A DNA stretch of 64,000 nt from Riemerella columbina (GTDB lineage Bacteria; Bacteroidota; Bacteroidia; Flavobacteriales; Weeksellaceae). The stretch lies in NCBI RefSeq assembly GCF_030517065.1, contig NZ_CP103950.1, positions 1,488,001 through 1,552,000 of the forward strand. The letters are read 5' to 3'. Under the pieces are notes generated by a model. The model searched no databases, was not told where the DNA came from, and was given only the letters and a program-made list of their open reading frames with translations. Of this stretch, positions 51,696 to 60,092 are shown in pieces. The position numbers were made by a program, and so were the translations under genes. Numbering within the stretch: the first letter of the stretch is position 1; each line of letters opens with the position of its first letter.

Positions 51696-53837
51696 CTATT
51701 TCACAAACCCTTTATCCTTCAACAAAGGCTTCAAGTCTGGGGTTCGTCCTGTGAAATCTTTAAACGCTTGGTTCAGATCCACCGTGTTGCCCACCGAGAG
51801 GATATATTTTCTGAAACGGTCGCCATTTTCGCGCGTCATACCGCCGTGGTGCTGTATCCAATCCCACGCATCGGAGTTGAGCATATCGCTCCACATATAC
51901 GCATAATAGCCCGCCGAATAGCCGCCGCCCCAAATGTGTGCAAAGTACGGCGAGTGATATCTCGGCGGCACCTGAGGCACCAAAAGTCCATATTTTTTAA
52001 GGGCTGATTGCTCAAATTCCAACGCTGGCAATAATTGCGAATCCGCTGTTACCGAATGCCACGCCATATCCAAAGTCGCTGCCGCCACAAGCTCTGTAGT
52101 CGCATAACCTTGGTTGAAAGTCGCTGCCTTTTTGATTTTATCGATCAACGCCTGTGGCATCGGTTGTTTGGTTTGATAGTGCAGTGCATAATTCTTCAAC
52201 ACTTCGGGCTCCAACGCAAAAAACTCATTGATTTGCGACGGAAATTCCACAAAATCTCGAGGTACATTAGTCCCCGAAAGACTCACATATTGCTGGCTCG
52301 CAAACAGTCCGTGTAGTGTATGTCCAAACTCGTGAAACATCGTGGTCACATCATCATAACTGATCAGCGAAGGCTTTCCTGGTGCAGGTTTCTGATAATT
52401 GAAAACATTCACAATCACTGGTTTTTGCCCCTGTTGATAGGATTGTTCCACAAAATTGCTCATCCACGCCCCGCCATTTTTATTGTTGCGCGTGTAGAAA
52501 TCCAAATAATACAACGCCATTGATTTCCCATCGCGGTCAAACACCTCATACGCCACCACATCTGGGTGATACACAGGCAGATCCTTTCGCTCTTTGAAGG
52601 TGATACCGTAGAATTTTTCCGCCGCATAGAACACACCTTTTTCCAACACGGTGGTCACCTCAAAATACGGTTTAATCTCGTTTTCATCGAGGTCATACTT
52701 GGCTTTTCGCACCTGTTCGGCGTAGAAATTCCAGTCCCAAGGTGCCAATTCAAATCCACCTTTTTGGGCATCTATCAATTGCTGAATTTCTGCCGCTTCT
52801 CTGTGAGCCGTTTCTACAGCGGGTTTCGCCAATTGTGCCAATAGATTGAGGGCAGCCTCTGGTTTTTTTGCCATTTGGTCTTGAAGTTTCCACTCGGCAT
52901 AAGATTTTTTGCCTAATAGTTGGGCTTTTTTCAAGCGAAGTCTCGCCAATTTTTCCAAAGTCGCTCGGGTGTCGTCGGCATTGCCTTTTTCCGCTCTAAA
53001 CCACGACGCTTTGAATAGTTTTTCACGCGTATCTCTATTTTTAAGATTCTGAAGTAGAGGCTGTTGCGTGGTATTAAGCAAGGTCAAAAGATACTTACCT
53101 TCGTGCCCTGCCTCTTTGGCATCTTGTGCCGCTGCCGCAATCTGATCTTCCGTAAGTCCGTCGAGGGCTTTTACATCATCAATGAGCAAAGCACCGTTTT
53201 TGCGCGCATCTAATAATTTGTTGGAAAACACGGTAGATAGCGTTGCCAATTCAGAGTTAATTTGCTTTAATTCAGCCTTTTGAGCATCGGAAAGATTTGC
53301 CCCTGCGATGTCAAAATTTTGCTTATAATATTCCACCAAGCGCTGACTTTCAGCATCTAACGCACCTCTATTTTCATAGACTTTCTGAATGCGTTGGTAG
53401 AGTTTTGCATTGAGGAAAATCTGGTCAGAATGCGCCGAAAAAACAGGAGCATATTCCTGTTGCAAATCCTGCAAAGTCTGGTTGGTATTAGCACTCGTGA
53501 GGTTGTAGAAAAGACTTTGAGCTCTTTTTAGCACCTCGCCGCTGTTTTCCAATGCCAGCACGGTATTTTCAAAAGTCGGTGCTTCGGCATTATTGGCAAT
53601 TTGCTCAATTTCAGATGATTGCACCTTTAATCCATACTCAAAAGCGGGTTTAAAATCTGCATCTTTAATTTTATCAAATTCTGGAGCAAAATACTGCAAA
53701 GTACTTTTTTTAAGAAAAGGATTGCCCGCCGGCACGGGGATTTCCGAAGATTGGGTTTGTGTTTTGTTCATCGTAGTACAAGCCACCACCGATAGCCCCG
53801 CAGAAGCCAACAGTAGTGAAGATTTAATCGTTTTCAT
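51696..53837 (-). CDS. dcp: M3-family metallopeptidase (peptidyl-dipeptidase Dcp-like), lipoprotein
   Basis: A zinc metallopeptidase that removes dipeptides from peptide C-termini. The 713-residue protein starts at the ATG at 53837; the longer frame upstream uses TTG and would add 32 residues without a signal. The signal peptide ends in a lipobox (LSVVAC, cysteine near 20). The catalytic HEFGHTLHGL motif is near residue 500, with the third zinc ligand in QINEFFALEPEV further on. The sequence around it (FPSQINEFF, GYATTELVAAATLDMAWH and WGGGYSAGYYAYMWSD) is typical of Dcp rather than oligopeptidase A. The gene ends at the perfect hairpin at 51643-51673. Confidence 0.95.
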   Translation of the reverse strand: MKTIKSSLLLASAGLSVVACTTMNKTQTQSSEIPVPAGNPFLKKSTLQYFAPEFDKIKDADFKPAFEYGLKVQSSEIEQIANNAEAPTFENTVLALENSGEVLKRAQSLFYNLTSANTNQTLQDLQQEYAPVFSAHSDQIFLNAKLYQRIQKVYENRGALDAESQRLVEYYKQNFDIAGANLSDAQKAELKQINSELATLSTVFSNKLLDARKNGALLIDDVKALDGLTEDQIAAAAQDAKEAGHEGKYLLTLLNTTQQPLLQNLKNRDTREKLFKASWFRAEKGNADDTRATLEKLARLRLKKAQLLGKKSYAEWKLQDQMAKKPEAALNLLAQLAKPAVETAHREAAEIQQLIDAQKGGFELAPWDWNFYAEQVRKAKYDLDENEIKPYFEVTTVLEKGVFYAAEKFYGITFKERKDLPVYHPDVVAYEVFDRDGKSMALYYLDFYTRNNKNGGAWMSNFVEQSYQQGQKPVIVNVFNYQKPAPGKPSLISYDDVTTMFHEFGHTLHGLFASQQYVSLSGTNVPRDFVEFPSQINEFFALEPEVLKNYALHYQTKQPMPQALIDKIKKAATFNQGYATTELVAAATLDMAWHSVTADSQLLPALEFEQSALKKYGLLVPQVPPRYHSPYFAHIWGGGYSAGYYAYMWSDMLNSDAWDWIQHHGGMTRENGDRFRKYILSVGNTVDLNQAFKDFTGRTPDLKPLLKDKGFVK

Positions 53838-53953
53838 TAGATTTCTAAATTTTAAAAGGTAAAGATAATAAAATTTTGGTAAAATGGAGGCAGCCTCTGG
53901 ATAAAAAGCTTTATTTTTTATTTGTTCTCTCAATATAACTGATAAAAAAGCCT

Positions 53954-53973
53954 AAAATAGACTTATCTATTTT
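53954..53973 (-). terminator. Possible AT-rich terminator hairpin after the decayed toxin
   Basis: AAAATAGA and TCTATTTT form an 8-bp stem with a 4-nt loop. On the minus strand it is followed by AGGCTTTTTT. It would end transcription of the antitoxin/toxin remnant. Confidence 0.4.
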
Positions 53974-54089
53974 GATTTTTAGTAAATATAAGGTAAAATA
54001 TCGCCTTTATTTACATTTTTTAGGAGAGAAACACTCCGCTATGTGATTAGATATTTTTAATTTCAGATTTAGCGACTGAAGAAATAACT

Positions 54090-54343
54090 TTAACAGCTAT
54101 TTTTAACGGAAAGATTTTCTATATCATTTTCAGCGGCAGAGATTTCGTAGGTCAGCCGATGCTATTTGTTGATTTTTCTATGCCAAGTTTCTATATCAAA
54201 ACGATTCGTTTTTACTCACTTCAATTGTTTTAGCTTCCCAGTATCTACACGAAGATTTTCTTTACTAAAATCTTTTGCCCTGATTTTTTATGCATTTAAA
54301 TGCCTTTAATCGCATCATTTGTATAAATGATTTTATAATTCAT
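54090..54343 (-). pseudogene. Decayed YoeB/Txe-type toxin
   Basis: On the minus strand the reading begins MNYKIIYTNDAIKGI and then hits a stop after 15 residues. Reading on through frame changes and further stops shows clear remnants of a YoeB/Txe-family mRNA interferase. Near the end the peptide WHRKINK is followed by a stop codon and HRLTYEI, which corresponds to the WSRRIN..HRLVYEV core of these toxins. At least four in-frame stops and one frame change are needed to reconstruct the protein, so it is not functional. It lies 37 bp downstream of the small antitoxin-like gene in the order expected for a toxin-antitoxin pair. Confidence 0.75.
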
Positions 54344-54380
54344 ACCGCAAATAAATCCTTTTCTTGTTGAGGTGAGAGAG

Positions 54381-54554
54381 CTACTTTTTCACTTTTTTAG
54401 AGTTTTCAAGCATTATTTCATATTCCTCTTTACTCATTTTGGCAGGGTCTTTTTCCTCAACTTTGATGGATTTTGCTTTGAATTTCTTCAATAATGCCTC
54501 CAACAAAGGAATGTCCTTTGTATTGACTTCGGCTTGTATAATGGCTGTGCTCAT
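54381..54554 (-). CDS. Candidate antitoxin of a decayed YoeB-type pair
   Basis: A 57-residue protein beginning MSTAIIQAEVNTKDIPLLEA and rich in lysine and glutamate toward the end (KMSKEEYEIMLENSKKVKK). An N-terminal amphipathic strand followed by helices resembles short antitoxins of the DUF2683 type paired with Txe/YoeB toxins. The gene is short but has an intact frame, a good -7 box with a 13-bp leader, and lies upstream of the remains of a YoeB-type toxin in the order antitoxin-toxin. It is intact while its toxin is broken, so it may survive as an orphan. Assignment as antitoxin is inference from size, pattern and neighbour. Confidence 0.65.
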   Translation of the reverse strand: MSTAIIQAEVNTKDIPLLEALLKKFKAKSIKVEEKDPAKMSKEEYEIMLENSKKVKK

Positions 54555-54567
54555 ATCTTTTTTCTTA

Positions 54568-54575
54568 CAAAGATA
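54568..54575 (-). promoter_or_regulatory. -7 box of the antitoxin gene
   Basis: The minus strand reads TATCTTTG, 13 bp before the ATG at 54554. Confidence 0.6.
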
Positions 54576-54683
54576 TAATTTTTTGAAGTTCCACTTCTAT
54601 ATTTCAATCAAAAAATTAGACTTTTTTCTGATTTTGAATTGAGCCCTCCCGCTTTCATAAATGATATTTATCATTGTTTATTA

Positions 54684-54715
54684 TTTGTAAACATTCTAAA
54701 TTAAAACTAACTTTG
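54684..54715 (+). promoter_or_regulatory. Promoter of the ankyrin-DUF2271-PepSY-ApbE operon
   Basis: TTTG at 54684-54687 and TAACTTTG at 54708-54715 are separated by 20 bp, a full Bacteroidota -33/-7 pair. Transcription would start near 54721, giving a leader of about 235 nt. Confidence 0.65.
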
Positions 54716-54817
54716 CCTCGTTTTAGTTTTTTGGAGAAAATAGGTAAGCGTATAAAGGTCTACAAAAATACGATTGCTATTTAACCATTTGATTTTTACA
54801 GCATCTATGGGTGTGTG

Positions 54818-54922
54818 AAGGATAGAGGCGGCATCCTTTTTTGAGGAGGAACGACGAAAAAAAAGATAGAGCCGAAAGCCCGACCCGAGGGGCAGGAATA
54901 AGCCTCGGCGAGGGGCACGCCC
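54818..54922 (+). ncRNA. Structured, GC-rich leader element before the ankyrin gene
   Basis: A series of possible stems sits in the long 5' leader. AAGGAT (54818-54823) pairs with ATCCTT (54833-54838) around AGAGGCGGC. A T6 run (54837-54842) faces an A8 run (54857-54864). CCGAGG (54885-54890) pairs with CCTCGG (54903-54908), enclosed by GCCC (54878-54881) with GGGC (54913-54916). It resembles an intergenic element I recall being repeated in flavobacterial genomes, but I could not check this. It might be a leader RNA controlling the downstream operon or a mobile-derived repeat. Confidence 0.5.
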
Positions 54923-54954
54923 TAAACATAACAGAACTATAAAAAATTTAGATT

Positions 54955-56439
54955 ATGAAAAAATACATCATCCTCAGCCTTGGGCTTAGCGTGAATGCCC
55001 TACTGGCGCAAAATACTCTTTTAGAGAAAAACTTCTGGCAAAATCGTCCCAATGTGGCGGTCGTAAAAGCGGAAATTGCGAAAGGCAACAGCCCATCAGC
55101 GGCTAATCCAGCTAACTTTGATGTGGTTACCCAAGCGATTATGCAAGATGCCCCTCAAGAGGTGGTGCTCTATCTACTCCAACAACCGGGAAATACCGTG
55201 GATAAGCTTACACACGACAGCCGAATCTACCTCCATTGGGCAGCTTATAGAGGAAATTTGGATTTGGTAAAATGGCTTTTGGAACACCAGTCGGACATCA
55301 ATCATATGGACAGCAAGGGCTATACGCCTTTGGTTTTTGGGGCTAACTCGGGGTTGAAAAATCCTGCGCTTTATGATTTATTTTTTCAATATGGCGTGCC
55401 GCTTCACCAAAAATATAAAGATGGTGCCGAGATTTTTCACTATGCCATCGCGAATGATGATGCCAACCTCACTTTAACAAAATACTTCCTCGGCAAGGGC
55501 TTCCAGCTGAATGCCAAAGATGATTTAGGGCGCACCGTGGTAGATTATGCCGCAAGAAGTCAAGACCCTGAATTGCTGAAAAAACTCATCCCCCAAGGGG
55601 GAATATACACTGATGAAATCCTCCTCTTTGCTGCCAAAGGCACTAAAAACGGCGCGGAGGCACAGCCTGTATTTGATTACCTAATCCAAGATCTTAAAAT
55701 TTCGCCTAAAACGGTGGATCATGAGGGCAACAACCTACTTCATTTCCTACTATCAGGGCGAAATATGAATGAAACGCTTGCCGCAGAATTCATCAAACAA
55801 GGCATCAGCGCTGAACAAGCCAACCACGAAGGCGTTACGCCACTGATGAAAGCCGCCCAACGCAATAAAAAAGCGCTCGTAGAATTGATGGTTCAGCAAG
55901 GGCTTAAAAACATCAATGCTGTGGATAAAAAAGGACTCTCCGCCCTAAGTTATGCTATGCAGAGGGCAAGTCCAGAAATGGTGGAATACCTGATTAGCCA
56001 AGGGGCAGATGCTCAAATTAAAGACCGAAAAGGCAACAGTCTCGTGTTCTATGCCCTCAATTCTTACAGCGATAGAAATAAAAATGCCGTATCGGATATT
56101 TTGAAAAAATTAGAATTATTGAAGCAAAAAGGCATCGTGATAACACAAGCTCAACCTGATGGCAACACCTTAGCTCATCTTGCTGTTAATCAGCATAGTG
56201 TGGCGCTTTTAGAGGCTTTAAAACCTTATTTTACCGACATCAATGCTCAAAATGAGGAAGGTCTTACCCCGCTCCACCTCGCCGCGATGCAGTCTAAAGA
56301 TATGCAACTTATTGAAGCCCTACTCCGCTTAGGTGCTGATAAAAACATCAAAACTTCTTTAGATGAAACCGCCTATGATTTGGCAAAAGACAACGAAATT
56401 TTAGGTCAAAAATTAACAGAAACAGCAATTTTAAAATAA
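54955..56439 (+). CDS. Exported ankyrin-repeat protein
   Basis: A 494-residue exported protein with a signal peptide (MKKYIILSLGLSVNALLAQ) and about twelve ankyrin repeats covering almost the whole mature chain. Clear units include LHWAAYRGNLDLVKWLLEH, HEGVTPLMKAAQRNKKALVE and NEEGLTPLHLAAMQSKDMQL. Ankyrin repeats mediate protein binding. In some bacteria exported ankyrin proteins stabilise periplasmic redox enzymes. Here it is the first gene of an operon with the DUF2271, PepSY/flavodoxin/reductase and ApbE genes, so it may act as a scaffold for that system. It starts at the ATG at 54955, 32 bp after the structured element. Confidence 0.9.
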   Translation: MKKYIILSLGLSVNALLAQNTLLEKNFWQNRPNVAVVKAEIAKGNSPSAANPANFDVVTQAIMQDAPQEVVLYLLQQPGNTVDKLTHDSRIYLHWAAYRGNLDLVKWLLEHQSDINHMDSKGYTPLVFGANSGLKNPALYDLFFQYGVPLHQKYKDGAEIFHYAIANDDANLTLTKYFLGKGFQLNAKDDLGRTVVDYAARSQDPELLKKLIPQGGIYTDEILLFAAKGTKNGAEAQPVFDYLIQDLKISPKTVDHEGNNLLHFLLSGRNMNETLAAEFIKQGISAEQANHEGVTPLMKAAQRNKKALVELMVQQGLKNINAVDKKGLSALSYAMQRASPEMVEYLISQGADAQIKDRKGNSLVFYALNSYSDRNKNAVSDILKKLELLKQKGIVITQAQPDGNTLAHLAVNQHSVALLEALKPYFTDINAQNEEGLTPLHLAAMQSKDMQLIEALLRLGADKNIKTSLDETAYDLAKDNEILGQKLTETAILK

Positions 56440-56446
56440 TACAACA

Positions 56447-56923
56447 ATGAAATTATTAAAACCGATCTTCATATTAGGTAGTCTCCTAACCGCAGCGGTG
56501 AGCTTTGCTCAAACCTCCACTTACAAATGTATGCTTCAGCTGAAAAACTACAAAGGCGAAGGGGCTTATGTGGTGGCTTCCCTCTTAGATGATAAAGGGA
56601 AATATGTGAAAACCTTAGCCGTAATGGGCGATGACGACCAATGGTACAAAACCGTGAAAGAGTGGCATAAATTCCAAAAAGTGAAAAAAGAGAAGTTAGA
56701 TGCCATCACGGGGGCTTCCATTTCGCCAGGGAGTAGAGCTGCCAAAGTGTTCAAAATTGAAGACCAACTCCTCAACAAAGGCTATAAAATAAGATTTGAA
56801 ACCGCTGTGGAAGATGAGCCTTATTATAAAGACGACATTGAAATTCCGCTCAGCACTTCAGAAATTACCCAAAAATACGAGGGCAAGGGCTACATTCGGT
56901 TTGTGAAACTCAACAAAGTATAA
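56447..56923 (+). CDS. DUF2271 exported protein with candidate FMN-attachment site
   Basis: A 158-residue exported protein of the DUF2271 family, signal peptide MKLLKPIFILGSLLTAAVSF. The middle has VKTLAVMGDDDQWYKTVKEW and then DAITGASISPG at residues 85-95. This matches the D-x-x-(S/T)-G-A-(S/T) motif at which ApbE links FMN to a threonine or serine, with Ser91 as the candidate residue. The encoded ApbE is two genes downstream and a flavodoxin-reductase-like membrane protein lies between them. It would be a covalent FMN carrier in the periplasm. The gene is 7 bp after the ankyrin gene and 15 bp before the PepSY gene. The flavin linkage is inference. Confidence 0.85.
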   Translation: MKLLKPIFILGSLLTAAVSFAQTSTYKCMLQLKNYKGEGAYVVASLLDDKGKYVKTLAVMGDDDQWYKTVKEWHKFQKVKKEKLDAITGASISPGSRAAKVFKIEDQLLNKGYKIRFETAVEDEPYYKDDIEIPLSTSEITQKYEGKGYIRFVKLNKV

Positions 56924-56938
56924 TATAGATTATCGTTT

Positions 56939-59110
56939 ATGCAGACCTCGCTGTGGCGCTCTATCCATGGGATTTTAGCGTGCTTAGTTTCTCTGTTTTT
57001 AATTATCGCCTCCGTTACAGGAGGCATTTTGGCGTTTAATCAATTCTGGGAATCTACCCATACACCGCACCGTATTGGGCAAGAAACGCTCTCGGAATTA
57101 GTACCCAAAATTCAAAATCAACTTTCCGAAATTTCGGAATTAGAGGTGGTTCATCAGCAAATCATCGTTAAAGGTTTTGATGATGAAATGAACGAAGTAA
57201 CCGCCGTGGTAGAGCCTTCCACAGGGCAATTGATGGGCGCTCCTACCTCACCTCCAGAATGGATCAAAACCGTGACCACGCTCCACCGCTCGCTGTTCCT
57301 CCACGAAATGGGTAGAAGCATTGTTGGTGGCGTGTCCGTTTTATTTCTTTTTTCCTTGTTGAGTGGCTTCATCTTGCTGTACATCAGGCAAGGGCACCGC
57401 TGGCTCTCCAATTCCGAAATGCGTAACAAAGCCGATTTTATCCACTTTTTGGGAGGAAAATGGTTCTCGCTACCGCTGATGATCATTGCCCTGACTGGAA
57501 GCATTTTATTTTTGTTCCGCTTAGGTTGGTTAGAAGAAAAAGAAACTCCCACCATTGCGCTATCTGCACAACACACGAAAAAAATTGACATTCAGGATTT
57601 TCCGATTTTTAAAAATACGCCTGTCAAAGAGGTTCAGAAATTAACTTTCCCTCTATTTGAAGATGAAGAAGAATTTTTTGAGCTAACCACCCTCACTCAA
57701 AAACTGAAAATCAACCAACAAACTGGTGATGTGGTTTCTCGGCAAGAATTCCCAGCAACGCACCATTTATCGTATTATAACAAAGCCATTCACACTGGCG
57801 AAATCCACTGGGCATGGGCGTTGGTTTTATTTTTATCCTCGTGGATCATCCTCTTGATGGTGGGCTCTGGCGTATGGCTTTGGCTCAATCGAAGACCACA
57901 ACATCTTAAAAATCAATACACTGCCGAAGAGGCTGAATACATCATTTTAGTCGGCTCCGAAGGCGGCACCACTTGGGCTTTTGCAGAAAAAATCTATCAA
58001 CAATTGCTCAACTTAAAACAAAAGGTGTTTTTAGCTTATCTTAATGATTTTCAAAGTTTTCCAAAAGCCAAATACCTTATCATTTTCACTTCTACCTATG
58101 GCGATGGTGATGCTCCTCATCACGCCGAAAAGGCTTTCAACTTAATTAAAAATACCGCTCAGCAATCACCGATACAATATACCGTTTTGGGCTTTGGCTC
58201 AAAGAGTTATCCTAATTTTTGTGGTTTCGCGAAAGATTTAGACCAATGTCTTGCAGAAATGCCGTGGGCGGAGCCTTTGTTGCCACTCCACACCGTGAAC
58301 GACCGCTCCTTGGAAGAAATAGCACAATGGGCAACCGCGTGGAACGAAAAACACCGCCTCCAACTGATGAGCAATCCGATGTATTACCACCTGAACATCG
58401 TGCCAACGGAGACTTTAACCGTTATCAACAAAAGCGATTTAGACACTGAAAATCAGACCTTTTCAATCGTTTTCAAAACCTCTTATCAGGATTTTTCATC
58501 TGGTGATATTTTAGCCATTTACCCTGAAAACAACGAAAAAGAACGCCTCTACTCTATCGGAAAAGTTGGTCAAGATTTGCATTTGATGGTCAAACTACAT
58601 CCTCACGGCTTGGGTTCTCAGTTTTTACACCAACTTACGGTTGGCACGCAGCTCAAAGGTAGAATTATTAAAAATCCTTATTTCCACCTGCCTGCCCAAG
58701 CTCCTGCTGTTCTGATGATTGCCAATGGCACGGGCATCGCACCTTTTTTGGGTATGATCCGCAACGCTACGCCTGTTAAAAAATACCTCTACGCAGGGTT
58801 TAGGCACCGCACAACAGCCACAATCAACATTGAAAAAGAGGCTTTAAATTTTGCACAACACCATCATATTCAAGAGGTTAAAACAGGATACTCGCAATCC
58901 GAAACGCCTCAATATGTTACAGATTTGGTGCGAGAAAATATAGCCACCGTGGCTTCCATTTTGAGAAATCAAGGCGTGGTGATGATTTGTGGTGCCTTAG
59001 CGATGCAAAAAGACGTGGAAGCGCTATTGGACACGCTATTACCTCATTATCAGCTCCATTCCGTGGCTTACTATAAAGAACAACATCAGATTTTAACCGA
59101 TTGTTATTAA
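56939..59110 (+). CDS. PepSY membrane protein fused to flavodoxin and NAD(P)H-reductase domains
   Basis: A 723-residue membrane flavoprotein. Residues 1-315 contain four transmembrane segments (about 10-32, 128-148, 175-196 and 292-315) with PepSY-type loops and several membrane histidines that could hold haem. Residues about 330-470 are a flavodoxin-like FMN domain (LVGSEGGTTWAFAEK and FTSTYGDGDAP). Residues about 485-723 are a ferredoxin-NADP reductase module: RLYSIG for FAD, ANGTGIAPFLGMI for NAD(P)H, and CGALAMQKDVEALL. This is the layout of sulfite-reductase/P450-reductase-type enzymes placed on a membrane base. It would carry electrons from NAD(P)H to the periplasmic side. It abuts apbE by one base. 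Confidence 0.9.
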   Translation: MQTSLWRSIHGILACLVSLFLIIASVTGGILAFNQFWESTHTPHRIGQETLSELVPKIQNQLSEISELEVVHQQIIVKGFDDEMNEVTAVVEPSTGQLMGAPTSPPEWIKTVTTLHRSLFLHEMGRSIVGGVSVLFLFSLLSGFILLYIRQGHRWLSNSEMRNKADFIHFLGGKWFSLPLMIIALTGSILFLFRLGWLEEKETPTIALSAQHTKKIDIQDFPIFKNTPVKEVQKLTFPLFEDEEEFFELTTLTQKLKINQQTGDVVSRQEFPATHHLSYYNKAIHTGEIHWAWALVLFLSSWIILLMVGSGVWLWLNRRPQHLKNQYTAEEAEYIILVGSEGGTTWAFAEKIYQQLLNLKQKVFLAYLNDFQSFPKAKYLIIFTSTYGDGDAPHHAEKAFNLIKNTAQQSPIQYTVLGFGSKSYPNFCGFAKDLDQCLAEMPWAEPLLPLHTVNDRSLEEIAQWATAWNEKHRLQLMSNPMYYHLNIVPTETLTVINKSDLDTENQTFSIVFKTSYQDFSSGDILAIYPENNEKERLYSIGKVGQDLHLMVKLHPHGLGSQFLHQLTVGTQLKGRIIKNPYFHLPAQAPAVLMIANGTGIAPFLGMIRNATPVKKYLYAGFRHRTTATINIEKEALNFAQHHHIQEVKTGYSQSETPQYVTDLVRENIATVASILRNQGVVMICGALAMQKDVEALLDTLLPHYQLHSVAYYKEQHQILTDCY

Positions 59111-59111
59111 A

Positions 59112-60092
59112 ATGAAACCGCTATTTCGCTTTAAATTAGGATTGATTTTAGCCTTATTTTTTCATACTTTTTTGCTCGCACAAGTGGCTCAGCATAGAGC
59201 GGTAACCCTTATGGGCAGCAGGTTTGACATCACCATTGTTGATAAAGATAGCCTTGCCGCCGAGCATAAAATAGACCTTGTCATTCAGGAAATTAGTCGG
59301 ATAGAAAACCTCATCTCCGAGTGGCAGCCACACACCATCATCTCCGAAGTGAACCGCAATGCTGGCATTCGCCCTGTGGTAGTGCCCCGCGAAGTTTTTG
59401 AACTGACCCAAAGGGCTTTATATTTTTCTAAAATAACCGATGGTGCGTTTGACATCAGCACGGCTTCTATGGACAAAATATGGCGTTTTGATGGATCTAT
59501 GCCAAGTTTGCCTCCTGAGGAAAGCATCAGAAAATCAGTACAATATGTGGATTATCGGAATATTATTTTAGATGAAACGAAGTCTACAATTTTCTTGAAA
59601 AAAAAGGGAATGAAAATTGGTTTTGGTGCGACAGGCAAAGGCTACGCCGCAGAAAAAGGCAAGGCGCTGATGCAATCTTTGGGCGTAAAAGCTGGCATCG
59701 TGAATGCTTCTGGCGATATGGCAGTATGGGGACTTTCGCCGAAAGGAAAGCCTTGGCGCATAGGCATTACCAACCCTTTTCGTCCGCAGCAAAGCATCAA
59801 AATTCTCTCGCTCCAAAATGAAGCCATCGTAACCTCTGGCGACTACGAAAAATATGTGATCTTAGGCGGTCGGCGCTATGCACACATCATCAATCCAAAA
59901 ACGGGTTATCCCTCCACAGGGCTCACAAGTGTGACCATTAAAGGCCCCAACGCTGAATTTGCCAATGGACTCAGCACTTCTATTATGGTTTTAGGACTCA
60001 AAAAAGGGAAAAAGCTGATGAAGCAATTTCCCGATTATCATTATTACATCATTACCGATAGTGGTCGCGTGGTACAATCTAAAGGCTTTTGA
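59112..60092 (+). CDS. apbE: FAD:protein FMN transferase
   Basis: Covalently attaches the FMN part of FAD to threonine or serine in exported proteins. The 326-residue protein has an N-terminal signal or anchor segment (LILALFFHTFLLAQ). Motifs are MGSRFDITI, the aspartate-rich SEWQPHTIISEVNRNAGI region, FDISTASMDKIWRF, GFGATGKGYAAEKGKAL, NASGDMAVWG and IVTSGDYEKYVILGGRRYAHI. The last is the typical ApbE signature with the metal-binding aspartate. It is the last gene of the four-gene operon, one base after the PepSY gene. Its 3' end overlaps the convergent nuclease gene by 14 bp. The likely substrate is the DUF2271 protein two genes upstream. Confidence 0.95.
   Translation: MKPLFRFKLGLILALFFHTFLLAQVAQHRAVTLMGSRFDITIVDKDSLAAEHKIDLVIQEISRIENLISEWQPHTIISEVNRNAGIRPVVVPREVFELTQRALYFSKITDGAFDISTASMDKIWRFDGSMPSLPPEESIRKSVQYVDYRNIILDETKSTIFLKKKGMKIGFGATGKGYAAEKGKALMQSLGVKAGIVNASGDMAVWGLSPKGKPWRIGITNPFRPQQSIKILSLQNEAIVTSGDYEKYVILGGRRYAHIINPKTGYPSTGLTSVTIKGPNAEFANGLSTSIMVLGLKKGKKLMKQFPDYHYYIITDSGRVVQSKGF

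Noticed and set aside
53838-53933. Longer N-terminus of the M3 peptidase
   Set aside because: The extra 32 residues begin with a TTG and would hide the lipoprotein signal peptide; the ATG at 53837 gives a perfect lipobox.
54439-54642. Plus-strand 67-codon open frame
   Set aside because: It is antisense to the candidate antitoxin, has no promoter and its peptide is not protein-like; the minus-strand gene explains the region better.
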